Shown: in pieces, positions 1-9,203 of the stretch
Layout: every line of letters begins with the position of its first letter
How positions within the stretch are numbered: the first letter of the stretch is position 1
Source: Chitinophaga dinghuensis
GTDB lineage: Bacteria; Bacteroidota; Bacteroidia; Chitinophagales; Chitinophagaceae
Reading direction: 5' to 3'
NCBI RefSeq assembly: GCF_003259435.1
Contig: NZ_QLMA01000002.1
Location: forward strand, 124,001-188,000
DNA length: 64,000 nucleotides
The notes under the pieces: generated by a model
What the model was told of the DNA's origin: nothing
The model's input: the letters and a program-made list of their open reading frames with translations, nothing else
Database searches by the model: none
Position numbers and translations under genes: made by a program

Positions 1-405
1 AGCGACGAACCTTCTGCGAAATTTACCGGCGGTATGCTGCAATCAAAAGTAGGCGACGGTACCCTCCTCACCATCGACCAACTGGACGATCCTTCTGAAA
101 AAGAAATCGTACTGATGCTGGAAAAACTGAAACCAGGAGAAATCTCCAAACCAACCACCTTTGTCGACGATCAAGGCCACACCGCTGTACGCCTCGTTTT
201 CCTGAAAACACGTACACAACCTCACAGAGAGAACCTGTCGGATGACTATTCCCGCATCCAGCAACGTACCCTCATGATCAAACAAGCCGAAGCCATCAAT
301 AAATGGCTCATGGAAAAAATACCTACCTTCTACGTAAACGTAGATCCGGAATATAAAACCTGCACCCATATCAGCCAGTGGATGGGACAGATTGCAAAAA
401 AATAA
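1..405 (+). CDS. SurA-like periplasmic peptidyl-prolyl isomerase, C-terminal part (5' end outside window)
   Basis: The reading frame is open from base 1, so this is the last 134 residues of a longer protein. The first residues seen include a GGML turn, followed by 'LKPGEISKPT', the layout of the end of a parvulin (rotamase) domain; a charged helical tail with 'LMEKIPTFYVNVDPEY' follows. SurA-family proteins help fold and escort outer-membrane proteins in the periplasm. The catalytic domain start, signal peptide and any second parvulin domain lie upstream and cannot be checked. A strong hairpin terminator 20 bp after the stop closes the transcript. The family call is from the partial domain only. 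Confidence 0.75.
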   Translation, partial: SDEPSAKFTGGMLQSKVGDGTLLTIDQLDDPSEKEIVLMLEKLKPGEISKPTTFVDDQGHTAVRLVFLKTRTQPHRENLSDDYSRIQQRTLMIKQAEAINKWLMEKIPTFYVNVDPEYKTCTHISQWMGQIAKK

Positions 406-425
406 TTCCAGATTTTAACATATTC

Positions 426-460
426 GAAAAGCGGCACAGCATATACGCTGTGCCGCTTTC
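426..460 (+). terminator. Rho-independent terminator
   Basis: A GC-rich stem (GCGGCACAGC pairing with GCTGTGCCGC, extended by flanking A/T pairs) has a 6-nt loop ATATAC and ends in CTTTCC. It lies just after the SurA-like gene and before the promoter of the next gene. Confidence 0.85.
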
Positions 461-516
461 CATTTATACATATCCCGTAGTTACGCTCTCATGACGCGGG
501 TTAATTTTATTTGCCG

Positions 517-524
517 TAACTTTG
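517..524 (+). promoter_or_regulatory. -7 promoter element of the amidophosphoribosyltransferase gene
   Basis: TAACTTTG matches the Bacteroidota -7 consensus TAnnTTTG exactly. No clear TTTG is seen 19-21 bp upstream. Transcription would start near 530, giving a leader of about a dozen bases before the ATG at 543. Confidence 0.5.
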
Positions 525-542
525 CATCTTCAATTTTCAGGC

Positions 543-2390
543 ATGAGTGATGCGATCAAGCATGAATGCGGACTGGCATTCATAAGATTGAGAAAACCGT
601 TCTCATATTACCAACAGAAATATGGAACTGTTTTCTATGGGCTGAACAAACTTTATCTGCTCATGGAAAAGCAGCACAACAGGGGCCAGGACGGCGCTGG
701 TGTAGCTGCAGTAAAATTAGATACTGAACCCGGAGTACCCTTTATGCACCGCGTACGCAGTTCCGCCCCACAGGCAATCGGCGACGTCTTTAGCAAAATA
801 AGGGACGAAATTCAGGAAATCGAAAAGTATCAACCCGAGATAACCAAATATCCCGGACTGATGAAAGGACACACCAAATTCCTGGGAGAACTGTTGCTCG
901 GACACCTCCGCTACGCCACCCAGGGGAAAAATAATGTGGAACTGTGCCACCCCTTCGTCAGATACAATACCATCCCTGCCCGTAACCTCGCTATGGCAGG
1001 AAACTTCAACCTGGTAAACGCAGACGAACTCTTCAAATCGCTGGACATAAACCCTGGTGAAGTCTACAAGAACAGTGACCTCGCAGCAATGCTGGAAACC
1101 GTTCACCACTATATCTGCAAAGAAGATGAGGTTCGCCGCAACGGCCTCAACATCAAAAATATCCTTCAACAGGCTTTCTCTACATTCGATGGCGGTTATC
1201 ACGCTGCCGGCCTTATCGGTACCGGCGATGCTTTCGTTATCCGCGATCCAAATGGTATCCGCCCTTCCTATTACTACATCAACGAGGACGTAATCGTAGC
1301 CGCTTCTGAAAGAGCCGCTATCCGTACTACTTTCAACGTTGGCGAAAATGAAGTACTGGAACTGATGCCAGGAAATGCCCTCATCGTAAAAGCCAACGGC
1401 GAATACGCAATAGAGCAGATCCTCGAACCTAAAGAACGTAAAGCCTGCAGCTTCGAAAGAATCTACTTCTCCAGAGGTAACGACGAGAAAATCTATAAAG
1501 AACGTACTGCCCTCGGCCGCAACCTTTCCGGTACCGTGCTGAAAGCAATCGACAACGATCTCCGTAATACCATCTTCTCCTTCATCCCTAACACGGCTGA
1601 AGTAGCCTTCTATGGCCTGCTCAAAGGTCTGGAAGACTATCTCAACAAAATCAAAGTGGAAAGAATCCTCTCCTGGGGAGAAAACTTTGATGAGGAGAAA
1701 CTGACAGAAATGGTCAACCGCCGCATCCGCATCGATAAAATCGCTATCAAGGATGTGAAAATGAGAACCTTCATTACGGAAGATTCCAGCCGTAATGAAA
1801 TGGTACAGCACGTTTATGATATTACCTACGGTACGGTAAGACCAGGCATTGACTCCCTGGTTGTTATCGACGACTCCATCGTTCGCGGTACCACCCTCAA
1901 GGAAAGTATCGTCAAAATGCTGGACCGCCTCGGACCCAAACGCATTATCATCGTTTCTTCCGCTCCTCAAATCAGATACCCAGACTGTTACGGTATCGAT
2001 ATGAGCAAAATGGGCGACTTCGTGGCATTCCAAGCCGCAATTGCCCTGCTGAAAGAACAAGGTAAAGAACATATCCTCCAGGAAGCTTACGGCTTGTGTA
2101 AAGAATTGGAACGTACCAACACCCTCCATGCACAAAACGTGGTGAAAAATGTCTATAAACCTTTCACCCCTGAGGAAATTTCCGCTAAAATCGCTCAAAT
2201 CCTTACTCCACAAGGTATCAACGCTAACATCGAAGTGATCTACCAATCCATCGAAAGTCTGCACGAAGCTTGTCCGAATAACCTGGGCGACTGGTACTTC
2301 ACAGGTAATTATCCTACGCCTGGCGGTAACCGCGTAGTAAATAAAGCCTTCATGAACTATATGGAAGGTAAAAACGAAAGAGGTTACTAA
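543..2390 (+). CDS. Amidophosphoribosyltransferase family protein (long PurF-like form)
   Basis: Predicted 615-residue enzyme with an N-terminal glutamine amidotransferase domain and a C-terminal phosphoribosyltransferase domain. After a short propeptide (MSDAIKHE) comes Cys9, the expected catalytic nucleophile of class II glutaminases, then the typical 'EKQHNRGQDGAG' and 'RYATQGKNN' segments. The PRPP loop 'VVIDDSIVRGTT' is clear near residue 440. It is about 110 residues longer than E. coli PurF, the size of a second PurF-type protein seen in Bacteroidota, so it may be a paralogue of the housekeeping enzyme rather than the enzyme of purine step one. I chose ATG 543 over the upstream TTG 522 because the TTG sits inside the -7 element. 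No other purine genes are adjacent. Confidence 0.85.
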   Translation: MSDAIKHECGLAFIRLRKPFSYYQQKYGTVFYGLNKLYLLMEKQHNRGQDGAGVAAVKLDTEPGVPFMHRVRSSAPQAIGDVFSKIRDEIQEIEKYQPEITKYPGLMKGHTKFLGELLLGHLRYATQGKNNVELCHPFVRYNTIPARNLAMAGNFNLVNADELFKSLDINPGEVYKNSDLAAMLETVHHYICKEDEVRRNGLNIKNILQQAFSTFDGGYHAAGLIGTGDAFVIRDPNGIRPSYYYINEDVIVAASERAAIRTTFNVGENEVLELMPGNALIVKANGEYAIEQILEPKERKACSFERIYFSRGNDEKIYKERTALGRNLSGTVLKAIDNDLRNTIFSFIPNTAEVAFYGLLKGLEDYLNKIKVERILSWGENFDEEKLTEMVNRRIRIDKIAIKDVKMRTFITEDSSRNEMVQHVYDITYGTVRPGIDSLVVIDDSIVRGTTLKESIVKMLDRLGPKRIIIVSSAPQIRYPDCYGIDMSKMGDFVAFQAAIALLKEQGKEHILQEAYGLCKELERTNTLHAQNVVKNVYKPFTPEEISAKIAQILTPQGINANIEVIYQSIESLHEACPNNLGDWYFTGNYPTPGGNRVVNKAFMNYMEGKNERGY

Positions 2391-2416
2391 TAGCTCCAGC
2401 TATTAATCATATTACA

Positions 2417-2444
2417 GAAAAAGCTCCCCATGGGGAGCTTTTTC
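2417..2444 (+). terminator. Rho-independent terminator
   Basis: Perfect 28-bp palindrome: AAAAAGCTCCCC and GGGGAGCTTTTT around a central AT, ending in a T run. It closes the amidophosphoribosyltransferase transcript. Confidence 0.9.
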
Positions 2445-2600
2445 ATTTTATAGTATTATAAGCCACTATCTATCAACCTTTTCTCCCTTTCTATGTTAAT
2501 TTTATCTTAAATCACAACACAACAACGCCTATTTCCCCTGATCCATTTAACTTTCTTTAAAATCCTTATTTTCGATTCGTAAACAATCCGTTTTCAGCCC

Positions 2601-3095
2601 ATGAAAACATTGCTGCTTATCCGACATGCAAAATCCAGCTGGAATGATCCCGATACGGACGATTTTGACAGACCTCTCAACAAAAGAGGAAAACAAAACG
2701 CCCCGGAAATGGCAGAACGCCTCATGAACAAAGGGGTAGTACCTGAACTCATCATTTCAAGCCCGGCCAAACGTACCAGGACAACCGCCAAACTCATGGC
2801 AGACATTTGGAAGTACCCCAAACAGGCTATCATCCTGGAAGAGGAGCTATACCTCTGCTATGCATCTACTTTCCTCAAAGTAATCACCAAAATCGATGAT
2901 GACTTCAACACAATTGCCATCTACGCCCACAACCCCGGGATCACAGATTTTGCAAACTATCTCACAGAAGAAATCAGGATAGACAACGTGCCCACCGCTG
3001 GCGTATTCGCCATACAGGCCGACACCGAAACCTGGTCAGATTTCGATCGCGCAAAGAAAACATTCCTGTTTTTTGATTATCCCAGGAAGGATTAA
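2601..3095 (+). CDS. SixA-like phosphohistidine phosphatase (histidine phosphatase family)
   Basis: A 164-residue protein opening with 'LLLIRHAKSSW', the RHG-type active site of the histidine phosphatase superfamily in the RHAKS form typical of SixA. Further family marks are 'DFDRPLNKRGK', 'ISSPAKRTRTTAK' and the second active-site histidine in 'IYAHNPGITDFANYL'. SixA removes phosphate from phosphohistidine on signalling proteins in E. coli; the substrate here is unknown. It is a single gene; its stop overlaps the stop of proC on the opposite strand by three bases (convergent genes). Confidence 0.85.
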   Translation: MKTLLLIRHAKSSWNDPDTDDFDRPLNKRGKQNAPEMAERLMNKGVVPELIISSPAKRTRTTAKLMADIWKYPKQAIILEEELYLCYASTFLKVITKIDDDFNTIAIYAHNPGITDFANYLTEEIRIDNVPTAGVFAIQADTETWSDFDRAKKTFLFFDYPRKD

Positions 3096-3886
3096 CCCTT
3101 TACAATCTTATTATAAGATGCGGTAATTCCTTTAATCAGCGAGGAACTGAATCCCTGATGCTCCATTTCGTTCAAACCGGCAATGGTACAGCCTTTAGGA
3201 GTAGTTACTTTATCTATTTCCTCCTCAGGGTGACGATTCTCCCGTATCAAGAGCTCCGCAGCTCCCTTAACCGTTTGCGCAGCGATCAGACTGGCAGTAC
3301 GGGCATCAAACCCGATTTCAATGCCCCCCTGGATATTCGCACGAATAAATCGCAGGGCATACGCAATCCCACAAGCACCCAACACGGTGGCTGCATCCAT
3401 CAGCTTCTCATCAATGCTGACAGCTGCTCCCAACTGATTGAACATGTCCGTAACAAAACCCGTTTGCTCTTCCGTGGCATTCTTGAAACACAGACAGGTC
3501 ATAGATTCCTGAATCGCAATAGCGGTATTGGGCATCGCTCTTACTACCGCCATTCCTGGCACTATACGTTCCAGGTCATCAATACTCACTCCCGTCACCA
3601 CACTGATCAGAATTTGATCCGGACGGAATTCCTTGCTGAACTCCTGCAATACTTCCCGCACATTGTAAGGCTTTAGCGCTACAATCACGACCTCCGCGCC
3701 ACGAATGGCTATGGCATTATCTTTTTCCACTTGTACACCCGCACTCTTCAACGATGCAAGGGTATCTGTATTACGCTTGGTAATAGTAATATCGGCGGCA
3801 TTTGAAAATCCACTCTTCATCAATCCCTGGGCTATGGCCGTTCCCAGATTTCCTCCACCTATAATGGCTATCTTCTTGGCAGACAT
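3092..3886 (-). CDS. proC: Pyrroline-5-carboxylate reductase
   Basis: A 264-residue protein catalysing the last step of proline synthesis, NAD(P)H-dependent reduction of pyrroline-5-carboxylate. The N-terminus 'IAIIGGGNLGTAIAQGL' is the Rossmann dinucleotide-binding loop; 'VVRAMPNTAIAIQESMT' and the C-terminal 'TTPKGCTIAGLNEME' are the conserved P5C reductase signatures (the latter usually reads GGTT, here KGCT). Length is normal for the family. It converges on the SixA-like gene and is divergent from the helicase gene, with about 90 bp between the two starts. Confidence 0.95.
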   Translation of the reverse strand: MSAKKIAIIGGGNLGTAIAQGLMKSGFSNAADITITKRNTDTLASLKSAGVQVEKDNAIAIRGAEVVIVALKPYNVREVLQEFSKEFRPDQILISVVTGVSIDDLERIVPGMAVVRAMPNTAIAIQESMTCLCFKNATEEQTGFVTDMFNQLGAAVSIDEKLMDAATVLGACGIAYALRFIRANIQGGIEIGFDARTASLIAAQTVKGAAELLIRENRHPEEEIDKVTTPKGCTIAGLNEMEHQGFSSSLIKGITASYNKIVKG

Positions 3887-3973
3887 AAAAAAATTTTACA
3901 TTATAAATCATTCGAAAGGTAAAACAATTGGTCCATTGATGCAAAAAGTACGGCATTGCATTATCTTGCAGAG

Positions 3974-6900
3974 ATGCGCGCAACCCAAAAAGCAGCGGCG
4001 TTCTACGCCCGCATCGCTGAAGCGGCGAATACATCGCAGCCAGCAGATAAAATCAGGGCTTATAAGCTGATTCTCGAAAGCCTCTTCCGGGACCTTACCC
4101 GCGAAGAACATCGCTCTTTCGGTAATCTCTTCGCGCGCATGCAATTCTACTTCGATAAGGAAGTCATTCCCCCGGATATTCAGCAACAACTGACTACCCT
4201 CCGCATTCTAACGACCAGGGCTACACGCTCTCTGTTCCCCTTACAACCTGAGGAACATAGCTTGTGTATAAAAGCGCTGGCAGAAGCAGTTTCCTGGTTT
4301 TATGAAGACGTCATTCCCTTGCACCTCTCTGAAACCTACTACGATACAGGCGATAAAACGCTCGCTCGTAATGTACGTCAGCGACCTGCAAGTATAGACT
4401 CTCTGAAATGTATGGTGACGGCAGTGGGGCCACTGGTAACCGGTCGCCAGGGTAAGTATACCTGCATACTCATGGTCAGGAATGATGAACAGGGCGATTT
4501 CCAGCTATCACTGGAAGGCCTGGAATCAGCCACCGTCATGACTTTACATGGCCAGTTACGTCCGTACGACTCCATCCACGTTATGCATTGCAGGCAGGAA
4601 ATAGCCGCAGATGCTGATGAGGAGACACCGCTCATCTATACCACCACCGCCGAAAGTCAACTCGTACTGGAACCCGATCTGCTCATAGATATCAGTGACC
4701 TGGCAGAGTGCTTCAATCATAAAGGCCCGAATAAATTACTATACCTGGTAAAAAAACTGGTGCCACAACCTTCCAGTCCGGCCGCTTTCCGCGGAAACCT
4801 CGTGAACGCGCTGCTGGACGAAATGCTCCGTAACCGCGAAATTGATTTCAAAACCTCCTTCAAAGAAGCGGTAGCAGATAATGTCCTGCAGGCAGCCGCC
4901 TACGGCAGAGACAAAATCAACGAAATGTTCCGCGATATCCGGCAGTCGCACTGGGGAAACCTCCACCAGACAGTAAAAGAGCTCCAGGATAAACCGGTAC
5001 AAATAGAGCCTACCTTCTTTTCGTCCATCTATGGCATCCAGGGACGTCTGGATATTATGGCGGAAGATGCGACTGATCCCAACAGGAAAGAAATCTTCGA
5101 ATTGAAAAGCGGCAAAGCGCCGGAATTCAATACCTGGAAGAATCATGAAATGCAGGTAGTAGGCTATAACCTCCTCCTGCGCTCCGCTTTCGGACGCCAG
5201 CGAAAAGGTAGCTCCGCAATTCTCTATTCCGCTGCAGAAGCACAACCACTGCGCAACGTCAGTAGTACACACGCCTCTGAAAATGCGTTACTACAACTCC
5301 GAAATGAAGTGGTGGCCATGTTATTGCGACTGGCAGCGGGCGAATATGAGATACTTTCGGATATCAACAGTACAGGCGCTATCGGACTTCCCCCATTCAG
5401 CGTGGAGCCATTCATGGGCTTCGAAAGAGCCTGGACTTCCGCCCCCGATACGCTTAAAACCTATTATAAGGAGTTCTTATCCTTCCTGCTGAGAGAGTAT
5501 TTACAGGCTAAATGCGGCATGTTCTCCGAAGTACACCGCGAAGACGATGCGGATGGATTTGCGGCCCTGTGGCTGCAACAGGAAGATGAAAAGGCCTCCA
5601 GATTCAATATCATCCCCGGACTGCAATTCCGGGAATTTGATACCACCAGCAGTTCTGTCATATTTGATATCGTTCTTCCTGTAAGTCATAATTTCAGGGT
5701 AGGGGACACCGCTATTATTTATCCGCGAACCGGTACAGAACCTGCGCCCCTTCAACAACAGCTACTGAAAGGACGCATTGATGAACTAGGAAAAGATTAT
5801 CTCATATTCTCTCTCAACAACCGTCAGATGACCCTCGATTTCTTCCGTCAATATGAAGAATGGATCATCGAACACGATATTTTTGAGTCGAATTACTGGA
5901 TAGCAGCGGCTTCCCTCTTCTATATGCTGGCGCCACAATACCGCAATAAAGCGGATTTATTGTTAGGACTCAGAACACCTCGTATTAAAGAGCTGGAAAT
6001 CCCCGTTCCTACGATGTTCAACAGCAACCAGGAACAAATCGTCCGGGATGCGGTAGCCGCGGAGGACTTTTACCTCTTGCAGGGGCCTCCCGGAACGGGC
6101 AAAACGTCTGCCTTACTCACCACTATTACGGCTGAACTGGTACAACGTAACAATCATGTCATCATTGTTGCTTTCACCAATAAGGCGGTAGAAGAAATCT
6201 CTCTAAAACTGGATGCCCGCCAAATACCCTATCTGCGTATGGGCGGCAGAAATACTCCTTCGGCAGTCACCTTGCGGGATTATTGCCTGAACGGCTCCTT
6301 AGAGGAAGCCAGACAGTTCATTACCAGCCACCGCGTTTTTGTGGGCACAGTAGCCACCATGGCTACCCGCCTGGATCTACTGATGATGATGGGTATTCCT
6401 CCGGATGTATTGATTACAGATGAAGCGTCCCAGTTAACAGAACCGCAATTGTTAGGACTACTGATGCCTTTCCGGAAGTTCATCCTCATTGGCGATCAGA
6501 ATCAGTTGCCGCCAGTAGTGGCCCAGGAAAGCTTTTTCTGTGCAACACGCAGTGCGGAATTGCAGCAGTTGGGCATTGCCGACTTACGCTCTTCCATATT
6601 TGAAAGGCTGATGCAGCAATGTAAAAACCAGAAATGGGATCGTTCCTGGGGCATGCTGAATACCCATTTCCGTATGCACGACAGCATTGCCAATCTGGTT
6701 AATCCCTACTATGCCGGGCAATTGGCTTCCGGACGGCAAGAGCAACAGGAAATATTTGATGCCAGCAGTTATAGTAAGGATGGTTGGGACAGACTACTAT
6801 CCCTGGGCCGGAAGGTGTTTATTCCCAGTCCATATGAGCCTACTTCCAAAATGAATACCACCGAAGCCGCCAGGGTGGCCGGATTGCTACGCTATTTGCA

Positions 6901-7282
6901 GGTTCGTTATGGGAAAGACTTCACAAAAGATACGGTAGGTGTAGTAACGCCGTGGCGTACACAGATCAGCCTTATCCGGGAAATGATTGCGGACGACAAA
7001 GAATTACAAGGCATCAATATAGATACCGTTGAACGTTTCCAGGGTTCCGAGAATGATATCATTATTGTTTCTCTGGCGGTATATCATGCGGCGCAAGTGC
7101 AGACCTTGCAGTGTTTGGGGCAGTTTTGTTGGGAAGACACGGCCATAGAGGTAGACCGGAAGTTATTAGTAACGTTGTCGCGTGCACGAAAACAAGTGAT
7201 TGTAATGGGCTATGAACCAGTATTACAGGAATCGGCGCATTATCGGAGGATATTGGCGGAGATGGTAAGAGGGGAGATGTAG
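3974..7282 (+). CDS. Dna2-like fusion of PD-(D/E)XK nuclease and superfamily 1 helicase
   Basis: About 1,102 residues. The first ~270 residues are of no family I recognise. Around residues 350-400 is a RecB/Cas4-type nuclease core: 'IEPTFFS', 'GRLDIM', 'FELKSGK' and 'QVVGYNLLL' give the E, D, E-x-K and Q-x-x-x-Y pattern. From about residue 690 there is a UPF1/Dna2-type helicase: Walker A 'QGPPGTGKTSALLT', Walker B 'LITDEASQLTEP', 'IGDQNQLPPV', 'NTHFRMHDSI', 'TVERFQGSENDIIIVSL' and 'VTLSRARKQVIVMG'. The order nuclease-then-helicase resembles Dna2, which processes DNA flaps and resects ends; I see no obvious four-cysteine iron-sulphur set around the nuclease. ATG 3974 is preferred over TTG 3956. 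It stands alone, so a repair or a defence role are both open. Confidence 0.8.
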   Translation: MRATQKAAAFYARIAEAANTSQPADKIRAYKLILESLFRDLTREEHRSFGNLFARMQFYFDKEVIPPDIQQQLTTLRILTTRATRSLFPLQPEEHSLCIKALAEAVSWFYEDVIPLHLSETYYDTGDKTLARNVRQRPASIDSLKCMVTAVGPLVTGRQGKYTCILMVRNDEQGDFQLSLEGLESATVMTLHGQLRPYDSIHVMHCRQEIAADADEETPLIYTTTAESQLVLEPDLLIDISDLAECFNHKGPNKLLYLVKKLVPQPSSPAAFRGNLVNALLDEMLRNREIDFKTSFKEAVADNVLQAAAYGRDKINEMFRDIRQSHWGNLHQTVKELQDKPVQIEPTFFSSIYGIQGRLDIMAEDATDPNRKEIFELKSGKAPEFNTWKNHEMQVVGYNLLLRSAFGRQRKGSSAILYSAAEAQPLRNVSSTHASENALLQLRNEVVAMLLRLAAGEYEILSDINSTGAIGLPPFSVEPFMGFERAWTSAPDTLKTYYKEFLSFLLREYLQAKCGMFSEVHREDDADGFAALWLQQEDEKASRFNIIPGLQFREFDTTSSSVIFDIVLPVSHNFRVGDTAIIYPRTGTEPAPLQQQLLKGRIDELGKDYLIFSLNNRQMTLDFFRQYEEWIIEHDIFESNYWIAAASLFYMLAPQYRNKADLLLGLRTPRIKELEIPVPTMFNSNQEQIVRDAVAAEDFYLLQGPPGTGKTSALLTTITAELVQRNNHVIIVAFTNKAVEEISLKLDARQIPYLRMGGRNTPSAVTLRDYCLNGSLEEARQFITSHRVFVGTVATMATRLDLLMMMGIPPDVLITDEASQLTEPQLLGLLMPFRKFILIGDQNQLPPVVAQESFFCATRSAELQQLGIADLRSSIFERLMQQCKNQKWDRSWGMLNTHFRMHDSIANLVNPYYAGQLASGRQEQQEIFDASSYSKDGWDRLLSLGRKVFIPSPYEPTSKMNTTEAARVAGLLRYLQVRYGKDFTKDTVGVVTPWRTQISLIREMIADDKELQGINIDTVERFQGSENDIIIVSLAVYHAAQVQTLQCLGQFCWEDTAIEVDRKLLVTLSRARKQVIVMGYEPVLQESAHYRRILAEMVRGEM

Positions 7283-7303
7283 GGAGAGACATGCACTAAC
7301 ATA

Positions 7304-7335
7304 ACAAAGGCCGTACATTACTGTACAGCCTTTGT
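7304..7335. terminator. Hairpin between convergent genes, likely bidirectional terminator
   Basis: ACAAAGGC and GCCTTTGT enclose a second GTACA/TGTAC pairing with a 4-nt loop and one bulge. It sits between the ends of the helicase gene and the HNH gene. There is no strong T run on either side, so efficiency is uncertain. Confidence 0.55.
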
Positions 7336-7376
7336 CAGACAACATCATATATAGATCATTCCTGGCAAACCAGGCA

Positions 7377-7946
7377 TTAATCCAGTGTTACATGCGACCA
7401 GTTTTCGCCGCTTTTAATACGATATAATTGCATTTCACTGATATCAAACTGTTCTGCTATCTGTTTCATGGTTTTTTTACCAGGTTTGTTCAGCAGGCGT
7501 TTGATATTCTTCACTTTGCTCACATTGAGCTTCAGGCCTTTCAGCCTGTTACGTTGTTTTTCTTTATATGCTTTTTTAGCCGGACTGTTCTGTTGATGGT
7601 TTTCCATTTCTTCTTTGGTGGCCCATTTCAGGTTAGTGGCTTTGTTGTTTTTCTTGTCATAATCGAGGTGGATCACATACCTGTGTGCCCTGCCCGGTCT
7701 TTTCACAAAGAGTTTCGCCACCTCTCTGTGCAGGTAGAGTGACTGGTAGCTGTCGGCAGGCTTTACGTTTAAAACCGTATAGCCTTCCACGGTAGATCCC
7801 GTGAGGAGCTTACCATCTTCCGTACTTTCATGATAGCTGATCACTCTCCCCATGTTTGAAACAGCGTATTTTTTACGCAGGGCAGATTTGTTTTTAATCT
7901 GTAAGTCTTTCCAGACTTCGTTTCTCAGATTTTTAATTGTGGTCAT
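7377..7946 (-). CDS. Free-standing NUMOD4-HNH endonuclease with C-terminal helix-turn-helix
   Basis: A 189-residue protein. Residues ~8-45 ('EVWKDL', 'YAVSNMGRVIS') match NUMOD4, a DNA-binding module of homing endonucleases. Residues ~85-135 form an HNH_3-type nuclease: 'LHREVAKLF', 'YVIHLDYDKKNNKATNLKW' and 'ATKEEMENHQQ' keep the H, N and paired N/NLxW positions. The end ('KQIAEQFDISEMQLYRI') looks like a helix-turn-helix. Such proteins nick or cut DNA and are often selfish or phage-derived, but this copy lies between housekeeping genes and shows no intron, intein or integrase. Its biological target is not evident. Confidence 0.75.
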   Translation of the reverse strand: MTTIKNLRNEVWKDLQIKNKSALRKKYAVSNMGRVISYHESTEDGKLLTGSTVEGYTVLNVKPADSYQSLYLHREVAKLFVKRPGRAHRYVIHLDYDKKNNKATNLKWATKEEMENHQQNSPAKKAYKEKQRNRLKGLKLNVSKVKNIKRLLNKPGKKTMKQIAEQFDISEMQLYRIKSGENWSHVTLD

Positions 7947-7987
7947 GTGAAAGTAATTTTTTATTTATTGTATTCCGGGGTTATCGT

Positions 7988-9055
7988 TTATCCGTAAACG
8001 TTGCATCCGGCCATATCGTCTGTGGCCGGCAGATAGCTGTTTTCGGCCAATTGGGGAGCTGTCCTTTCGAAAATATGATCTTTATATTGAATCACGATCG
8101 CGTCTAATACTTCTTCAATTTCCGCTAATGTCTTTAAAGTTACTAATTGTTGTCTGAATTCTTTGACATGCGGTAACCCTTTGAGGTAATTTGCGTAATG
8201 GCGGCGCATTTCGAGGATGCCAACTATATCACCTTTCCAGGCTACAGATTGGTGCAGATGTTTACGGCACACCTGTACTCTTTCCAAAACAGTTGGTAAA
8301 GCTAAATGTTCGCCGGTTTGCATAAAATGCTTTATCTCCCGAAAAATCCAGGGATAGCCGATAGCAGCGCGTCCGATCATGATACCATCTACACCGTATT
8401 TAGCGCGTGCGGCGATAGCTTGCTCCGGCGTACATATGTCACCGTTACCAAAGATAGGAATATTAATGCGTGGATTATTCTTCACTTTGCCGATGAGCGT
8501 CCAGTCGGCGCTGCCTTTATACATTTGGGTACGGGTACGTCCGTGGATGGTGAGGGCTTTGATCCCTACATCCTGGAGGCGTTCCGCCACCTCTTCAATA
8601 TTCTTGGTGTTATCGTCCCAGCCCAGGCGGGTTTTAATTGTTACTGGCAGTTTGGTCGCTTTCACAACGGCGGCTGTCAGCTTAACCATTTTCGGGATAT
8701 CCTTCAGGATACCGGCGCCAGCGCCTTTACAGGCCACTTTCTTCACCGGACAACCAAAGTTAATATCCAGTAAATCAGGATTGGTCGCCTCCACAATTTG
8801 GGCCGCCATTGCCAGTGGTTCCTCGTCTCCCCCAAATATCTGAATCCCTACAGGACGTTCATAGTCGAATATATCCAGCTTTTGACGGCTCTTGATAGCA
8901 TCACGGATTAATCCCTCGGAAGAAATAAACTCCGTGTACATCAGATCAGCACCACCATCCTTGCAGACTGCACGAAAAGGCGGATCACTCACATCTTCCA
9001 TGGGCGCCAGCAAAAGGGGAAATTCTCCCAGTTCTATATTTCCTATCTTCACCAT
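7988..9055 (-). CDS. dusB: tRNA-dihydrouridine synthase
   Basis: A 355-residue flavoprotein that reduces specific uridines in tRNA to dihydrouridine using NADPH. Visible marks are 'LAPMEDVSDPPFR' at the N-terminus, the catalytic cysteine region 'NFGCPVKKVACKGAGAG', 'VTIKTRLGWDD', 'IHGRTRTQMYKG', 'FGNGDI' and the FMN-phosphate loop 'GVDGIMIGRAAIGYPW', all in the usual order for a TIM-barrel Dus protein. The DusB assignment is from overall resemblance. It is divergent from the CPBP protease gene with 148 bp between the starts and follows (same strand) or precedes the HNH gene by 41 bp, so the two may be cotranscribed. Confidence 0.93.
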   Translation of the reverse strand: MVKIGNIELGEFPLLLAPMEDVSDPPFRAVCKDGGADLMYTEFISSEGLIRDAIKSRQKLDIFDYERPVGIQIFGGDEEPLAMAAQIVEATNPDLLDINFGCPVKKVACKGAGAGILKDIPKMVKLTAAVVKATKLPVTIKTRLGWDDNTKNIEEVAERLQDVGIKALTIHGRTRTQMYKGSADWTLIGKVKNNPRINIPIFGNGDICTPEQAIAARAKYGVDGIMIGRAAIGYPWIFREIKHFMQTGEHLALPTVLERVQVCRKHLHQSVAWKGDIVGILEMRRHYANYLKGLPHVKEFRQQLVTLKTLAEIEEVLDAIVIQYKDHIFERTAPQLAENSYLPATDDMAGCNVYG

Positions 9056-9083
9056 AAATTTAGGACCACGGCCACTTTGGCTC

Positions 9084-9115
9084 TTGTTATTAATGTATTA
9101 ACTTATATATTTTTG
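9084..9115 (+). promoter_or_regulatory. Bacteroidota-type promoter upstream of the CPBP protease gene
   Basis: TATTTTTG at 9108-9115 fits TAnnTTTG; a TTG at 9084-9086 lies 21 bp upstream. The start codon is about 90 bp further on, leaving a leader of some 80 nt in which I see no clear structure. Confidence 0.4.
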
Positions 9116-9203
9116 GCAAATGCAGCAGAGATGTTTGAATTACTGTTACTGCATTGCTTAATTTCACGCTGTAAATTTACGCATTTTAATACAGTATTTA
9201 ATT

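Noticed and set aside
717..2264. A 515-codon open frame on the minus strand opposite the amidophosphoribosyltransferase gene
   Set aside because: It is a mirror of a well-supported gene; its translation has biased composition (many Phe, Asp, His) and no recognisable motif.
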